NCBI RefSeq assembly: GCF_024435355.1
Contig: NZ_JAMJWG010000002.1
Location: 496,001 to 560,000 of the forward strand
Length of the DNA stretch: 64,000 nucleotides
DNA from: Streptomyces odontomachi
Lineage (GTDB): Bacteria; Actinomycetota; Actinomycetes; Streptomycetales; Streptomycetaceae
Direction: 5' to 3'
Shown here: piece by piece, positions 42,550 to 51,713 of the stretch
Layout of the letters: the number at the start of each line of letters is the position of its first letter
How positions within the stretch are numbered: the first letter of the stretch is position 1
Notes under the pieces: model-generated
Told to the model about the DNA's origin: nothing
The model's database searches: none
The model's input: the letters and a program-made list of their open reading frames with translations, nothing else
Translations under genes and position numbers: made by a program

Positions 42550-44040
42550 GTGACCTGCCCGACCGCTCCGAACATCGTCTTCGCGATGACCGACCAACTC
42601 CGCGCCGACTTCACCGCCGGCATGGGCTTCGACCTGGACACCATGCCCTTTCTCGACTCGATCGCCGCCCAGGGCACCCGTTTCCGCCGCGCGTACACCA
42701 CCGCCCCGGCCTGCGTCCCGGCACGCACCAGCCTGCTCACCGGCAGATGGCCCAGCACCCACCGGGTACGGCAGAACTCCACCCCGCTGGAGGTGTCGCG
42801 CGGCGACGACCTGCTCGATGTGCTGCGCGGCGCCGGCTACCAGCTGTTCTACGCCGGCAAGACGCACATGTACCGGAACAGGGCGGAGTACTTCGACGCC
42901 TTCTCCGGTCCGTACGGGCACACGAGCGGGCCGGACACCACCACCGAGCAGCGCGCCTTCGCCAACTGGCTGAACTCCATCGACATGGGCCCGACGAGTG
43001 CACCCACCCCGTTCCCGGTGGAGTTGCAGTACGCGCACCGCATCGTCTCGGACACCATCCGGCAGGTGGACGCCCGGGACCCCGACAAGCCGTTCTTCGC
43101 CTGGGTGTCGATGCCCGAACCGCACAATCCGTACCAGGTGCCGGAGCCGTACTTCTCGCTGTTCGACGAGGACGAGATCCCCGACCGGTCCTGTGGCCCC
43201 GAGGCCGCACAGGCCAAGGGCGGCGCCTACAAGTGGCTGCGGGACCTGGTGGAGGAGAAGCGCCCCGGCTACGACAGGCTCTGGCGTCGCTACCGCGCCA
43301 CCTACTGCGGCATGCTCCGCCTCATCGACGACCAGGTGCGCCGGCTCGTCGACCACCTGAAGGAGCAGGGCCTGTGGGAGAACACCCTGCTGGTCTTCCT
43401 CGCCGACCACGGTGACTACGCCGCCGACTACGGCCTCCAGCGCAAGGGCGCCGGCATCCCCGAGGTCCTGGCGCACATCCCGATGGTCGTGCACGGCTGC
43501 GGCGTCACCACCCAGGACAACACGGAGGACTTCGTCTCGATCGCCGACATCCTGCCCACCGTGTGCGACGCGGTCGGCCGCCCCATCCCCCTGGGTGTCC
43601 AGGGCCGCAGCCTGTGGCAGATCCTCACCGGCGTCGACTACCCGGCCGCGGAGTTCGCCGACATCGTCACCGAACGCGGCTACGGCGGCCTGCCCTACCC
43701 CGACGACGCCCGGCCTCCGCTGCACTTCCCCTACGAAGGCACCAGGTACGACGAGCTGAACAGCGTGACCCAGAGCGGCTCGTCGCGGATGATCCGGCAC
43801 GACCACTACAAGCTCTACGAGCATGTCGCCGACGTCGGTGAGCTGTACGACCTCGACAGGGATCCGATGGAGCTGGACAACCGCTGGGACGATCCGAGCC
43901 TGCGCAAGGTCAAGGCCGATCTCATGCAGCGACTGCACCGCTGGTCGGTCCGGCTCACCGACGACCTGCCGAAAGGGGTCTACGAACCCAGACGACCCCC
44001 ACACAACTGGTATCGCACCTCGGAGGAGGACGGAGCATGA
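42550..44040 (+). CDS. Type I sulfatase
   Basis: 496-residue alkaline-phosphatase-superfamily sulfatase. The formylglycine motif C-V-P-A-R is at 55-59 (APACVPARTSLLTGR), metal ligands include D15-Q16 (MTDQLRAD) and LADHGDYAADYGL, and the C-terminal LYDLDRDPMELDN block is typical. The GTG start has AAAGGGG upstream. There is no signal peptide, so it acts in the cytoplasm or travels with a partner. Cleavage of a sulfate ester from a sugar is inferred from the GH43 neighbour. No formylglycine-generating enzyme lies nearby. Confidence 0.92.
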   Translation: MTCPTAPNIVFAMTDQLRADFTAGMGFDLDTMPFLDSIAAQGTRFRRAYTTAPACVPARTSLLTGRWPSTHRVRQNSTPLEVSRGDDLLDVLRGAGYQLFYAGKTHMYRNRAEYFDAFSGPYGHTSGPDTTTEQRAFANWLNSIDMGPTSAPTPFPVELQYAHRIVSDTIRQVDARDPDKPFFAWVSMPEPHNPYQVPEPYFSLFDEDEIPDRSCGPEAAQAKGGAYKWLRDLVEEKRPGYDRLWRRYRATYCGMLRLIDDQVRRLVDHLKEQGLWENTLLVFLADHGDYAADYGLQRKGAGIPEVLAHIPMVVHGCGVTTQDNTEDFVSIADILPTVCDAVGRPIPLGVQGRSLWQILTGVDYPAAEFADIVTERGYGGLPYPDDARPPLHFPYEGTRYDELNSVTQSGSSRMIRHDHYKLYEHVADVGELYDLDRDPMELDNRWDDPSLRKVKADLMQRLHRWSVRLTDDLPKGVYEPRRPPHNWYRTSEEDGA

Positions 44041-44138
44041 CCGCACCGATCCACCGCGGCGAGGGCACCCGGCGGCCTCCCTCGTCACGCCGTACCGTCC
44101 TGCGCGGCACCGCCGCCAACCTCCGCACCGTGCGGTGA
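44037..44138 (+). pseudogene. Truncated Tat-signal protein fragment
   Basis: An ATG overlapping the sulfatase stop (ATGA, with GGAGGA-type site just before) opens a 33-codon frame: MTAPIHRGEGTRRPP then SSRRTVLRGTAANLRTVR and a stop. SRRTVLRGTAA is the n- and h-region onset of a twin-arginine signal, but the frame ends before any mature protein. The strong translational coupling suggests a lost third gene of the operon, cut off near 44120-44138 by a deletion that brought in the fetB-like gene. It could also be a genuine small peptide. Confidence 0.5.
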
Positions 44139-44167
44139 CCCTGGCCCGCGGCCACGGAACGCGCTGC

Positions 44168-44926
44168 TCAGGCCGGCGCCGTGATACGGCCCCGCGCGAC
44201 GAGTTCCAGCGTGCACGCGGTCGCCACGCCCTGGACGGCCATCAGCGCGACGAGGACGAACAGCTGAACCGCTCCCGCCTGGACCGGCGAGGAACCGCCG
44301 AGCAGCATGCCCACGTACGCGCCGGGCAGCGTGACCAGGCCCACCGTACGGGTCTGGTCCAAGCCGGGTATGAGGGCGTCCGACGCAGCCGGGCGGGCGA
44401 TCTCCAGACGGGCATCCCGCTCCATGAACCCGAGGGCCAGGGCCGCCTCGACCTCACCCGCGCGTTGGGCGAGCTCGTCAAGCGTCCGCCGCCCCGCGAG
44501 CACGGTCGCGGTGAGAGCGCCTCCGATGAGGATGCCCGCCACCGGGATCAGCGCGATTCCGCGTAGCGGCAGCAGACCGGTCAGGAGCAGCACCGCGAGC
44601 ACGGGCAGCACCCCGGCGGCGATGGGCACGGCTGCCCAGCGCCACGTCGCGTTGCGGGTGATGCGCCGACCGGCGGTCCAGGCGGCGACGGAGAACATGA
44701 CGGCCACGAAGCACAGCAGCAACGGCACGATGTGCACCACGGCGCCCACCACCAGGGACACCACGGCGAGCTGGACCGCGGCGCGCAGTCCGGCCGTGAC
44801 GATCTCGCGCCAGTAGCGGCGCGTGTCCCGCGCATCGCCGAACCGGGCCCATGCGGCGACGCCGACGGCGACGGCGAGCAGGACGGCCATCACCACACCC
44901 AGCACGGCGTTGACGGGAAGCAGCAT
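44168..44926 (-). CDS. fetB: FetB/UPF0014-family ABC permease
   Basis: 252 residues, about seven membrane helices (VLGVVMAVLLAVAVGVAAW; AVVSLVVGAVVHIVPLLLCFVAV; VPIAAGVLPVLAVLLLTGL). It carries the cytoplasmic FMERDARLEIARPAASDALIPGLDQTRTVGLVTLPGAYVGMLLGG-type loop seen in parts of this family. In E. coli FetAB exports iron, but no FetA ATPase gene is in this operon. ATG 44926 has GAGGAG upstream and follows the ETF gene by 17 bp. Last gene of the three-gene metal/redox operon. Confidence 0.85.
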   Translation of the reverse strand: MLLPVNAVLGVVMAVLLAVAVGVAAWARFGDARDTRRYWREIVTAGLRAAVQLAVVSLVVGAVVHIVPLLLCFVAVMFSVAAWTAGRRITRNATWRWAAVPIAAGVLPVLAVLLLTGLLPLRGIALIPVAGILIGGALTATVLAGRRTLDELAQRAGEVEAALALGFMERDARLEIARPAASDALIPGLDQTRTVGLVTLPGAYVGMLLGGSSPVQAGAVQLFVLVALMAVQGVATACTLELVARGRITAPA

Positions 44927-44943
44927 GTCGGACTCCTCTCGGT

Positions 44944-46725
44944 TCAGCGCGCGGCGGCCTGGTGGGCCGCACGGGTCAGCAGTGTCACGGCCTCCCGCCA
45001 GTCGGCAACCACGCCGATGTCGCACTGCTCGAAGATGGCCGCCGACGGATCGTTGTTGATCGCGACGATCGTGTGGGCGCGCTCGACGCCCACCAGGTGG
45101 TCCTGGCTGCCGGAGATGCCGATCGCCACGTAGAGCCGCGGAGCGATGGCCCTTCCGGTGATGCCGAGTTGCCGGTTGTGCGGCAGGGCTCCGGTGTCGG
45201 TCACCTTCCTGGTCGCTGCCAGTTCCGCGCCCAGCAGTGCCTGGAGGGGCGCCAGGTGCGTGAGGGCGTCGGCCGGTACTCCCGCGCCGACGCCGATGAC
45301 GACCCGTGCGCGCTCCAGCGCGTCATGGCCGTCGGCGGGAACGCGGCTCAGCACCCGAAGAGCCGGATCGTCCCCCGCGTCGAGGCCGAGGACGGGAATC
45401 CGGTGGGGTGTGCGGGGTGCCGGCAGCGGCAGCGCTCCGGTCCGCAGCGTCGCGACCGTGACCGCGCCGTCGGCCACCAGGTCCGCCAGGGCGCCGCCCA
45501 CCGGTTTCGTCCCGATGAGCCGACCCGAGGCGTCGTCGGCGCGCAGTGCGACGAGGTCGCTCAGCAGTCCGGCATCAAGGCGCGTGCCCAGGCGTGCGAG
45601 CAGCTCGCGCTCCCATGCGGTGGCGCCGCCGAGCACCGCGTGCGGCGGGCCGGCGGCGTCCAGCCACGCTGCCAGCGCGTCCGCAGCGGGGCGCGGGGCG
45701 GCGCCGGTCAGGTCGAGGGCGAGGTCGGCGCCCCACGAGGCGAGCAGTTCGGGATCGGGCGCCGCGCACCCCACGACGACCCGTCCGCCGCCGTGGGCCG
45801 CGATCAGCGATGCCGCGCCCAGCAGGGCACGAGCCGACGGTCCTGGTGTCCCGGACGTCACGGCCAGGACGTACGGACGGGTGACCGCACCGCCGGGTGG
45901 CTGCGGGAGGAGCAGGGCACCGGGCTCGTCCGGCGCCTGTGCCAGGCGCTGCGTGAGCAACTCCCATATGCGCCCGGCCCGATCGGTTCCCCCCTTGATC
46001 AGGAGCGGGCGCCGGCCCGGCCGCGCGTGCCGGACACCGAGCACGCGGGTGGGGCTGGCCGCCGCCGTCCGTGCCCCGGGCAGCTCGGCCAGGCCGGCCG
46101 TGGTGATCCGGGTGCCCTCGGGCCACCCGGACGGATCCGCCCTGGCCGCCCGGCACGAACGCTCTGCGACCGACACCACGGCGGGCAGCTCGACCCGGGC
46201 GTGCACCGTCTGGGACTCCTCCTGCACACGGGCTTCGAGGCCGCGCCCGTGGTCCCTCGGGTCCACGTCCATGACCGGCCCGAGGAACGGCCATTCCAGC
46301 AGCCCCGCCACCATCGGTCCGAGCGCCCCGGTCGCGGCATCCGTGCTGCTGTGGCCGGCGAGGACCAGGTCGAAGGGGCCCCGGGTGCGCAGCGCCGCGG
46401 CCAGGGCGTGGGCCGTGACGAGGCAGTCGGCACCGGCCAGCCGGGGGTCGCTGAGGTGCACGGCGCTGTGCGCTCCGCAGGCGAGGGCCTCCCGCAGCAC
46501 GTCGAGCGCGCCCGGTGGCCCCATGGTCAGTGCGGTGACGTGCCCTGCGGACGCCTCGGCAAGCTGCACCGCACGCGTCAGCGCCCGCCGGCACCAGGCG
46601 TTCATCTCGCCGGGCAGGGCTGCGCGCGCCAGCCTGCCGTGCTCGTCGAGGGGCACGGACCTGTCGTACGGCGGAACCTGCTTGAGCAGGACGGCGACGT
46701 GCAGCGGGCGGAGGGCTTGGGACAC
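44944..46725 (-). CDS. Fused electron-transfer flavoprotein (beta-alpha)
   Basis: 593 residues joining EtfB (about 1-260, VAVLLKQVPPYDRSVPLD; LTMGPPGALDVLREALACGA) to EtfA (about 300-593). The alpha part has the FAD site GALPHNRQLGITGRAIAPRL and GISGSQDHLVGVERAHTIVAINND. ETFs shuttle electrons between dehydrogenases and the respiratory chain. The fusion differs from the usual separate genes, and no dehydrogenase or ETF-quinone oxidoreductase is adjacent. GTG start 5 bp after the VIT stop, without a strong ribosome site, so translation is probably coupled. Confidence 0.9.
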   Translation of the reverse strand: MSQALRPLHVAVLLKQVPPYDRSVPLDEHGRLARAALPGEMNAWCRRALTRAVQLAEASAGHVTALTMGPPGALDVLREALACGAHSAVHLSDPRLAGADCLVTAHALAAALRTRGPFDLVLAGHSSTDAATGALGPMVAGLLEWPFLGPVMDVDPRDHGRGLEARVQEESQTVHARVELPAVVSVAERSCRAARADPSGWPEGTRITTAGLAELPGARTAAASPTRVLGVRHARPGRRPLLIKGGTDRAGRIWELLTQRLAQAPDEPGALLLPQPPGGAVTRPYVLAVTSGTPGPSARALLGAASLIAAHGGGRVVVGCAAPDPELLASWGADLALDLTGAAPRPAADALAAWLDAAGPPHAVLGGATAWERELLARLGTRLDAGLLSDLVALRADDASGRLIGTKPVGGALADLVADGAVTVATLRTGALPLPAPRTPHRIPVLGLDAGDDPALRVLSRVPADGHDALERARVVIGVGAGVPADALTHLAPLQALLGAELAATRKVTDTGALPHNRQLGITGRAIAPRLYVAIGISGSQDHLVGVERAHTIVAINNDPSAAIFEQCDIGVVADWREAVTLLTRAAHQAAAR

Positions 46726-46729
46726 GGCG

Positions 46730-47449
46730 CTACGCCACCCCGGTGCCGACGAGCAGACCGATCCCGAACGTCACCGCGGCGGACAGTGCGCCCAGGAGCA
46801 GCTGCCGTCCGGAACCCCGCCACAGGGAGCGTCCGGTCAGCCGGGCGATGACACCGCCGGCCAGCACCAGCCCCGCCCCGCTGGCGAGCAGTACCGGGGC
46901 CACTGCGGCGGCACCGAACAGGAACGGCAACAGGGGCACCAGCGCACCCAGCGCGAACGCGACAAAGGAAGAGCTCGCCGCGGCCCACGGCGAGGGCAGG
47001 TCGTCCGGGTCGACTCCGAGTTCCTCCCGGACGTGGACGCGCCAGGCAATCTCCGGATCCGCCGTCAGTTCTCGTGCCATATCGGCAGCGAGGTAGGGGC
47101 TCACTCCCTTCGCCTGGTAAATGAGGGTGAGCTCGTGCAGCTCGTCCTCGGGATGGCGCTGGAGTTCCTGTTTCTCCTTGGCGATCTCGGACTGGGTGAG
47201 CTCGTTCTGTGAGGAAACGGAGGTGAATTCCCCGGTCGCCATGGAGCAGGCACCGGCCACCAGTCCCGCGAGTCCCGTGAGGATCACCGTCCGGCCGCCG
47301 GCACCACCTCCGAGTACGCCCGCCACCAGGGAGAAGTTGGAGACGAGCCCGTCCATCACACCGAAGACGGCGGGCCGCATCCAGCCACCGGTCACATCAC
47401 GGTGGGCGTGATGGATTTCCGCTGGAGGGGCTTCAGCGGTCATTGCCAT
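46730..47449 (-). CDS. VIT/CCC1-family iron-manganese transporter
   Basis: 239 residues with the VIT core: a first helix FGVMDGLVSNFSLVAGVLGGG, AGACSMATGEFTSVSSQNEL, a cytoplasmic metal-binding loop with EIAKEKQELQRHPEDELHEL, and three further helices at the C-terminus. Members move Fe2+ or Mn2+ out of the cytosol. The ATG 47449 is used; ATG 47443 is close. First gene of the operon with ETF and FetB; a possible iron box lies 56-78 bp upstream, so iron control is inferred. Confidence 0.9.
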   Translation of the reverse strand: MAMTAEAPPAEIHHAHRDVTGGWMRPAVFGVMDGLVSNFSLVAGVLGGGAGGRTVILTGLAGLVAGACSMATGEFTSVSSQNELTQSEIAKEKQELQRHPEDELHELTLIYQAKGVSPYLAADMARELTADPEIAWRVHVREELGVDPDDLPSPWAAASSSFVAFALGALVPLLPFLFGAAAVAPVLLASGAGLVLAGGVIARLTGRSLWRGSGRQLLLGALSAAVTFGIGLLVGTGVA

Positions 47450-47504
47450 GACATGTCCAATCTCGATGTCCCATTGCCCCGGCCGACCCGACTGACGAGC
47501 CTGT

Positions 47505-47527
47505 TTAGGTAAGCATTGCTTTACTTG
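47505..47527. promoter_or_regulatory. Possible iron box (DtxR/IdeR-like site)
   Basis: TTAGGTAAGCATTGCTTTACTTG is A/T-rich with a dyad (GTAAGC/GCTTTAC) and begins with the TTAGGT half-site of actinobacterial iron boxes. It is imperfect, since the second half lacks a clean ACCTAA. It lies just upstream of the VIT gene. Confidence 0.45.
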
Positions 47528-47713
47528 AGGCGGTCGGCCGCTGCTGCGCGGAACAGCGTAGATTTCACCGCGACATGACGTGATTGGCGACGACCGAGAA
47601 GCAGAAGCGGGAATCTTGGGCGCGCCGACAAAGAACGTGGGAGGCCCGGAAGCAAACACTGCTGTTCCGTCCTGGAAACCCATAATCGGCGTACGACTGC
47701 AAGGATTGACGCG

Positions 47714-49399
47714 ATGATCCGGCCCTTGGTGTACGACAGGTTCCACCGCTACGACGAACTCACCGCGCTGCTGCGCCAGTGGGTGGCGGACCGCCCCTCG
47801 CTCGCTGCCCTGGAGAGTCTTGGCCCCTCCCTGCACGGGCGGGACATCTGGCTGCTGACGCTCACCAATGCCGACACCGGGCCGGCCCGGGACAAGCCGG
47901 CGTTCTTCGTGGAGGCCGGTATCCACGCGGCGGAGTGGACCGGTGGCTACGCGGCGCTCCACCTCATCCACCATGTGCTGTCCGCGTACGGAACCGATGA
48001 GCGTGTGACGCGGCTGCTCGACACCCGCACGCTGTACGTGGTGCCGCGGCTGAACCCCGACGGCACCGAGCACGTCATGACCGAGGGCCGCTACGTGCGC
48101 TCCAGCATGCGCGCACACCCACGGCACGTGGCCCCGCCCGGGCTCCAGTTGCGGGACGTCGACGGGGACGGCCGGGTGCTGTTCATGCGCCGGCCCGATC
48201 CCCACGGGCCGTGGAAGCGGTGCCCGCAGGAGCCTCGGCTGCTGGTGCGGCGCGATCCGGACGAGGTCGGCGGTGAGTACTTCCGGCTGTTCCTCGAAGG
48301 CGAGATCGAGGGGTACCGCGGTGACGTGGTCGAGGTCTCCGAGCCGGTGGAGGGCATCGACCTGGGACAGAACCTGCCCACGGACTGGGGCACGGCACCC
48401 TGCACACCCGACAACGCGGGACCGTTCGCGGGTTCCGAGCCCGAGACGCAGGCGGTGCTGCGTGCCGTGACGGACCGGCCCAACGTCACCGGCTTCGTCA
48501 CCTGTCACACCTTCGGCGGCCTGCACCTGCGTCCCCCGCTCAACAGCGGCGAGACGCTGCCGTACGCCGACCAGCACGTGTACCGGACCGTGGGTGCCAA
48601 GGCAGCGGAACTGACCGGGTACGACGTCATGTCGTTCCAGGACCTCAAGTACGACCCGGACGCCCCCTTTCTCGGCGGTCAGCTCGGCTGGTACTACGAC
48701 CAGCTGGGCATATTCTCGTGGATCACCGAGTTCTGGAGTCCGCAGCGGGCCGCCGGCATCAGGGAGTACCACCCTTCCTGCTGGCTTCTGGACCACCCCG
48801 TCGAGGACGACCTCAAGCTGATCGCATGGAGCGACAAGGAACTCGACGGACAGGGGTTCGTCGACTGGTACCCCTTCGACCACCCGCAGCTGGGGCCCGT
48901 CGAGCTGGGCGGTTGGGACATGATCCATTACTGGTACAACCCGCCGCTGGACCGCGTCGAGCGCGAAGTCGCCCCGCACACGGAATGGGTCGTCTTCCAG
49001 GCGCTGTGTGCGCCCTGCCTGGAGATCGGCTCCCTCACGTCCGAGGAGGTCGAACCCGGGGTACACCGGATCAGGGCCGTGGTGCGCAACAGCGGCTGGC
49101 TGCCGACGTACGTGACCCACCAGGCGCTGCGTCGCGAGCGCGGCGGCGCCACGGTGGCCCGGCTCCGGACGGACGGGGGGACCCGGCTGCTCGCCGGCGA
49201 CGCGCAGGTCGAGCTCGGTCAGCTCGAAGGGCGCAGTGCGGCGCTGTCGACCACCACCTGGTGGGGGCACACGCCGGGCACTCCGGACCTCGCCGCGGCC
49301 GAGTGGCTCGTCGCCGCGCCCGCCGGGGCCCGCGTCACGGTGCACGTGCGGCACCCGCGGGCCGGGGCGGCCACCGCGCAGGTCACGGTGGGCACCTGA
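47714..49399 (+). CDS. M14-family zinc carboxypeptidase
   Basis: 561 residues. Zinc motif HxxE at His71-Glu74 (EAGIHAAEWTGG), RLNPDGTEHVM with the substrate-binding Arg/Asn, the third ligand His in GFVTCHTFGGLHL, and catalytic Glu in SWITEFWSPQ. An immunoglobulin-like C-terminal part follows (from about 440). No signal peptide, so it works in the cytoplasm on imported peptides. AAGGA lies 8 bp before the ATG. Convergent with the amidohydrolase and near a peptide transporter. Confidence 0.9.
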   Translation: MIRPLVYDRFHRYDELTALLRQWVADRPSLAALESLGPSLHGRDIWLLTLTNADTGPARDKPAFFVEAGIHAAEWTGGYAALHLIHHVLSAYGTDERVTRLLDTRTLYVVPRLNPDGTEHVMTEGRYVRSSMRAHPRHVAPPGLQLRDVDGDGRVLFMRRPDPHGPWKRCPQEPRLLVRRDPDEVGGEYFRLFLEGEIEGYRGDVVEVSEPVEGIDLGQNLPTDWGTAPCTPDNAGPFAGSEPETQAVLRAVTDRPNVTGFVTCHTFGGLHLRPPLNSGETLPYADQHVYRTVGAKAAELTGYDVMSFQDLKYDPDAPFLGGQLGWYYDQLGIFSWITEFWSPQRAAGIREYHPSCWLLDHPVEDDLKLIAWSDKELDGQGFVDWYPFDHPQLGPVELGGWDMIHYWYNPPLDRVEREVAPHTEWVVFQALCAPCLEIGSLTSEEVEPGVHRIRAVVRNSGWLPTYVTHQALRRERGGATVARLRTDGGTRLLAGDAQVELGQLEGRSAALSTTTWWGHTPGTPDLAAAEWLVAAPAGARVTVHVRHPRAGAATAQVTVGT

Positions 49400-49411
49400 C
49401 GGACCGGCCAG

Positions 49412-49444
49412 GGGGCGACGGAGGGAAGGTCCGCTGCCCCCTTT
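49412..49444. terminator. Terminator-like hairpin between convergent genes
   Basis: GGGGCGACGG (49412-49421) and CCGCTGCCCC (49431-49440) form a stem with two mismatches, followed by CTTT. It lies in the 55-bp gap between the carboxypeptidase and the amidohydrolase. Confidence 0.45.
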
Positions 49445-49454
49445 CGGTACGTGC

Positions 49455-50984
49455 TCAGTCAGTGCGATGGGTCCATCGGCCCTCCAGCAGCGTCGCGCGC
49501 ACCGGCATGGCCATCAGGTCCTCGGGGGACACCTCCGCAGGATCGCATGCGGTCACCACGAGATCGGCCCGGTCCCCGACGCGTACCGCAGCCTGCCCGG
49601 CAGCCGCCGCCCGGAGAGCCGTCTCCAGGTCCATCGCCTGCTCCGGGTGCCAGGGAGAGCGCCCGTGCTCACTCCCCCGGTGCACGGCCGCCGCTATGCC
49701 CCGCCACGGATCGAGCGGTGACACGGGCGCGTCCGACCCGATCTCCAGCACGGCTCCGGCCGCCAGCAGGTCCGCGTACGCATAGGCCCGGTGGGTGCGG
49801 CCGTGCCAGTGGCGGTCGGCGATGTCACGGTCGTCCGGGGCGTGCGCGGGCTGGACGCCGAGCACGAGTCCGGGGCGTTTGAAGCGGGCGTGGTCGTGCA
49901 CGGCGACCAGCTGGGCGTGCTCGATCCGGCCGACGCAGCCCACGCGTTCGAAGGCGTCGAGCGCGATGGCGTTGGCGCGGTCGCCGATGGCGTGCACGGC
50001 GCTGTGGATGCCGTGCACGGCGGCCCGTGCCATGAGGTGTTCCAGTTCCTGCGGCGGGGTCTGGAGGATGCCCCAGGCCTGCTCGCCGGAGGGTGTTCCC
50101 GGGTACGGCTCGTGGCAGAGCGCGGTCCGGGTGTTGAGGGAGCCGTCGACGAACAGTTTGAGCGGTCCGACGGTGACCATTCCCCCGGTGTCCGGCAGCA
50201 CGTCGCCGGTGCGACGGCCCTGGGCGATGGCGTCTTCCAGGTAGTCGGGGTAGATCGCCGCCGTCACCCGGGTGGCAAGCGGGCCCGCACCGCATCGCCG
50301 TGTCCAGTCCCGGGCGTTGTCGGCGTACTCGAAGTCCACGATGTGGGTGACACCGCGGGCCGCTGCGGCCGTCAGGGCGTCGGCGACCCAGGTGTCGGCC
50401 ACCGCATCGGCAACCGGCCCCAGCCGGGCCACGGCGTCCAGGGCCTCCTGCTCGCGCAGCACCCCGGTGGGATGGCCAGGGCGCCCCAGGCGTGCCAGTG
50501 CGGCACCGCTCAGCCAGGCGGTGTGCAGGTCGTTGCTGACCAGGACGGCAACCCGGTGGCCCGCCCGGTCGAGCAGGTCGCGGTGCGGTCGGTCGGGCCA
50601 CAGCCCGTCGCGGAACCCGAAGCCGATCAGCGGCTCCTGGTCGCCGCCCGGCGACCGGCCGGCGGCGTCCGCCATGGCCCGGGCGGCGGCCTGCGCGGAC
50701 CCGGCACCGGACAGGTCGACGCGGCGGCGGGCACTCGCCCACTGCACCAGGTGCACATGGGCGTCGCACAGGCCGGGCAGCAGCGTGCCACCGGCGGCGT
50801 CGAACACATCGAGGCCACCGCGACCACCGCGACCACCGCCGGCGCGTCCGTCCGGCACGTCGGGGGTGATCGCGGCGATCCGTCCGCCGGCCACCGTGAC
50901 GCAGCCGAGCGGGCCGCGTGGTCCCAGGCGGACGTTGCGCAGCTGAAGCTGCCTGCCGGCGGTGGCCCCTCGCACGTCATTCAC
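49455..50984 (-). CDS. YtcJ-type amidohydrolase
   Basis: 509-residue metal-dependent amidohydrolase (amidohydrolase-3). Metal motif DAHVHLVQW, a carboxylated-Lys candidate in GPLKLFVDGSLNTR, HAIGDRANAIALD, RIEHAQLV and GSDAPVSPLDPW. No signal peptide. A Gly-Arg stretch near 47-58 comes from a 9-bp simple repeat in the DNA (about 50815-50845). GTG 50984 overlaps the PaiB-like stop by 8 bp, so both are cotranscribed. Substrate unknown; N-acyl or ring amides are possible. Confidence 0.88.
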   Translation of the reverse strand: MNDVRGATAGRQLQLRNVRLGPRGPLGCVTVAGGRIAAITPDVPDGRAGGGRGGRGGLDVFDAAGGTLLPGLCDAHVHLVQWASARRRVDLSGAGSAQAAARAMADAAGRSPGGDQEPLIGFGFRDGLWPDRPHRDLLDRAGHRVAVLVSNDLHTAWLSGAALARLGRPGHPTGVLREQEALDAVARLGPVADAVADTWVADALTAAAARGVTHIVDFEYADNARDWTRRCGAGPLATRVTAAIYPDYLEDAIAQGRRTGDVLPDTGGMVTVGPLKLFVDGSLNTRTALCHEPYPGTPSGEQAWGILQTPPQELEHLMARAAVHGIHSAVHAIGDRANAIALDAFERVGCVGRIEHAQLVAVHDHARFKRPGLVLGVQPAHAPDDRDIADRHWHGRTHRAYAYADLLAAGAVLEIGSDAPVSPLDPWRGIAAAVHRGSEHGRSPWHPEQAMDLETALRAAAAGQAAVRVGDRADLVVTACDPAEVSPEDLMAMPVRATLLEGRWTHRTD

Positions 50985-51597
50985 CGGACATCAGCACCCT
51001 TCGCATCGCAGCTGCCAGCTCCGTGTTGCGGTGGACGTCATCGCCGTCGAGGACGGTGGCCACCCGGAGTGCCACGTCGAGCGGTTTCTCCTGGCTGAGC
51101 TTCCGCTTGCCCACGACACGGTCAGGGCGCAGCCGGAAACCCGTGGTGTACGGGGCGATGCTGCGCGCGTACTCCGGGACGCCGGCCAGCTGCCAGGGGG
51201 CGGGGCGACGGCTCTCGAAGTGGTCGACGGTGCGGTCCAGCACCTCGAACGTGGCCTCGTCGTCCAGGACTTCGGGCCTGCCGTGCAGATGCGCCACCAC
51301 GTAGTTCCAGGTGGGTACGTAGGGAGCGGCACCGTACATGGAAGGGGAGACATAGCCGTGTGGTCCCTGCACGACCACCACCACCTCGCGCTCCCCCAGA
51401 CGGTGTTCCCCGGCGTCGGCCCTGGCCAGGTGGCCCAGCACCGCAACGCCCTCGGTGTCGGGGTCCGGCAGTACCGGCAGGTGCGACACCACCGGACCGG
51501 TGTCGCCCGCGGTGATCAGGGTCGCCCAGCCGTGTGCGGCGACGAGAGCGCGCAGTTCGGCAGGGTCCGTCAGGGCGTAGGTGTCTTGTTCCAGCAT
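50977..51597 (-). CDS. PaiB-like FMN-binding protein
   Basis: 206 residues of the FMN-binding split-barrel PaiB family. Features are LVAAHGWATLIT, SHLPVLPDP, GHLARADAGEHRLGEREVVVVVQGPHGYVSPSMY, VPTWNYVVAHLHG and a C-terminal KRKLSQEKP segment. Bacillus PaiB is a negative regulator of protease genes; in Streptomyces it more often acts as a flavin enzyme or regulator. Cotranscribed with the amidohydrolase. Confidence 0.9.
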   Translation of the reverse strand: MLEQDTYALTDPAELRALVAAHGWATLITAGDTGPVVSHLPVLPDPDTEGVAVLGHLARADAGEHRLGEREVVVVVQGPHGYVSPSMYGAAPYVPTWNYVVAHLHGRPEVLDDEATFEVLDRTVDHFESRRPAPWQLAGVPEYARSIAPYTTGFRLRPDRVVGKRKLSQEKPLDVALRVATVLDGDDVHRNTELAAAMRRVLMSGE

Positions 51598-51713
51598 GTG
51601 TTCCTCACGGTGGGAAGGGACCTGTGGCCCCGACCGTAAGTCGGCGGCACGCAGGGAACATCGTGGGAATCACGCATGTGCGAGGGGGCGGTTTGTCGGC
51701 CGCCACACAAGGA

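Noticed and set aside
46730..49354. Long minus-strand frame running from the VIT gene across the carboxypeptidase
   Set aside because: Only the last 239 codons show VIT helices; the rest is antisense to the M14 enzyme.
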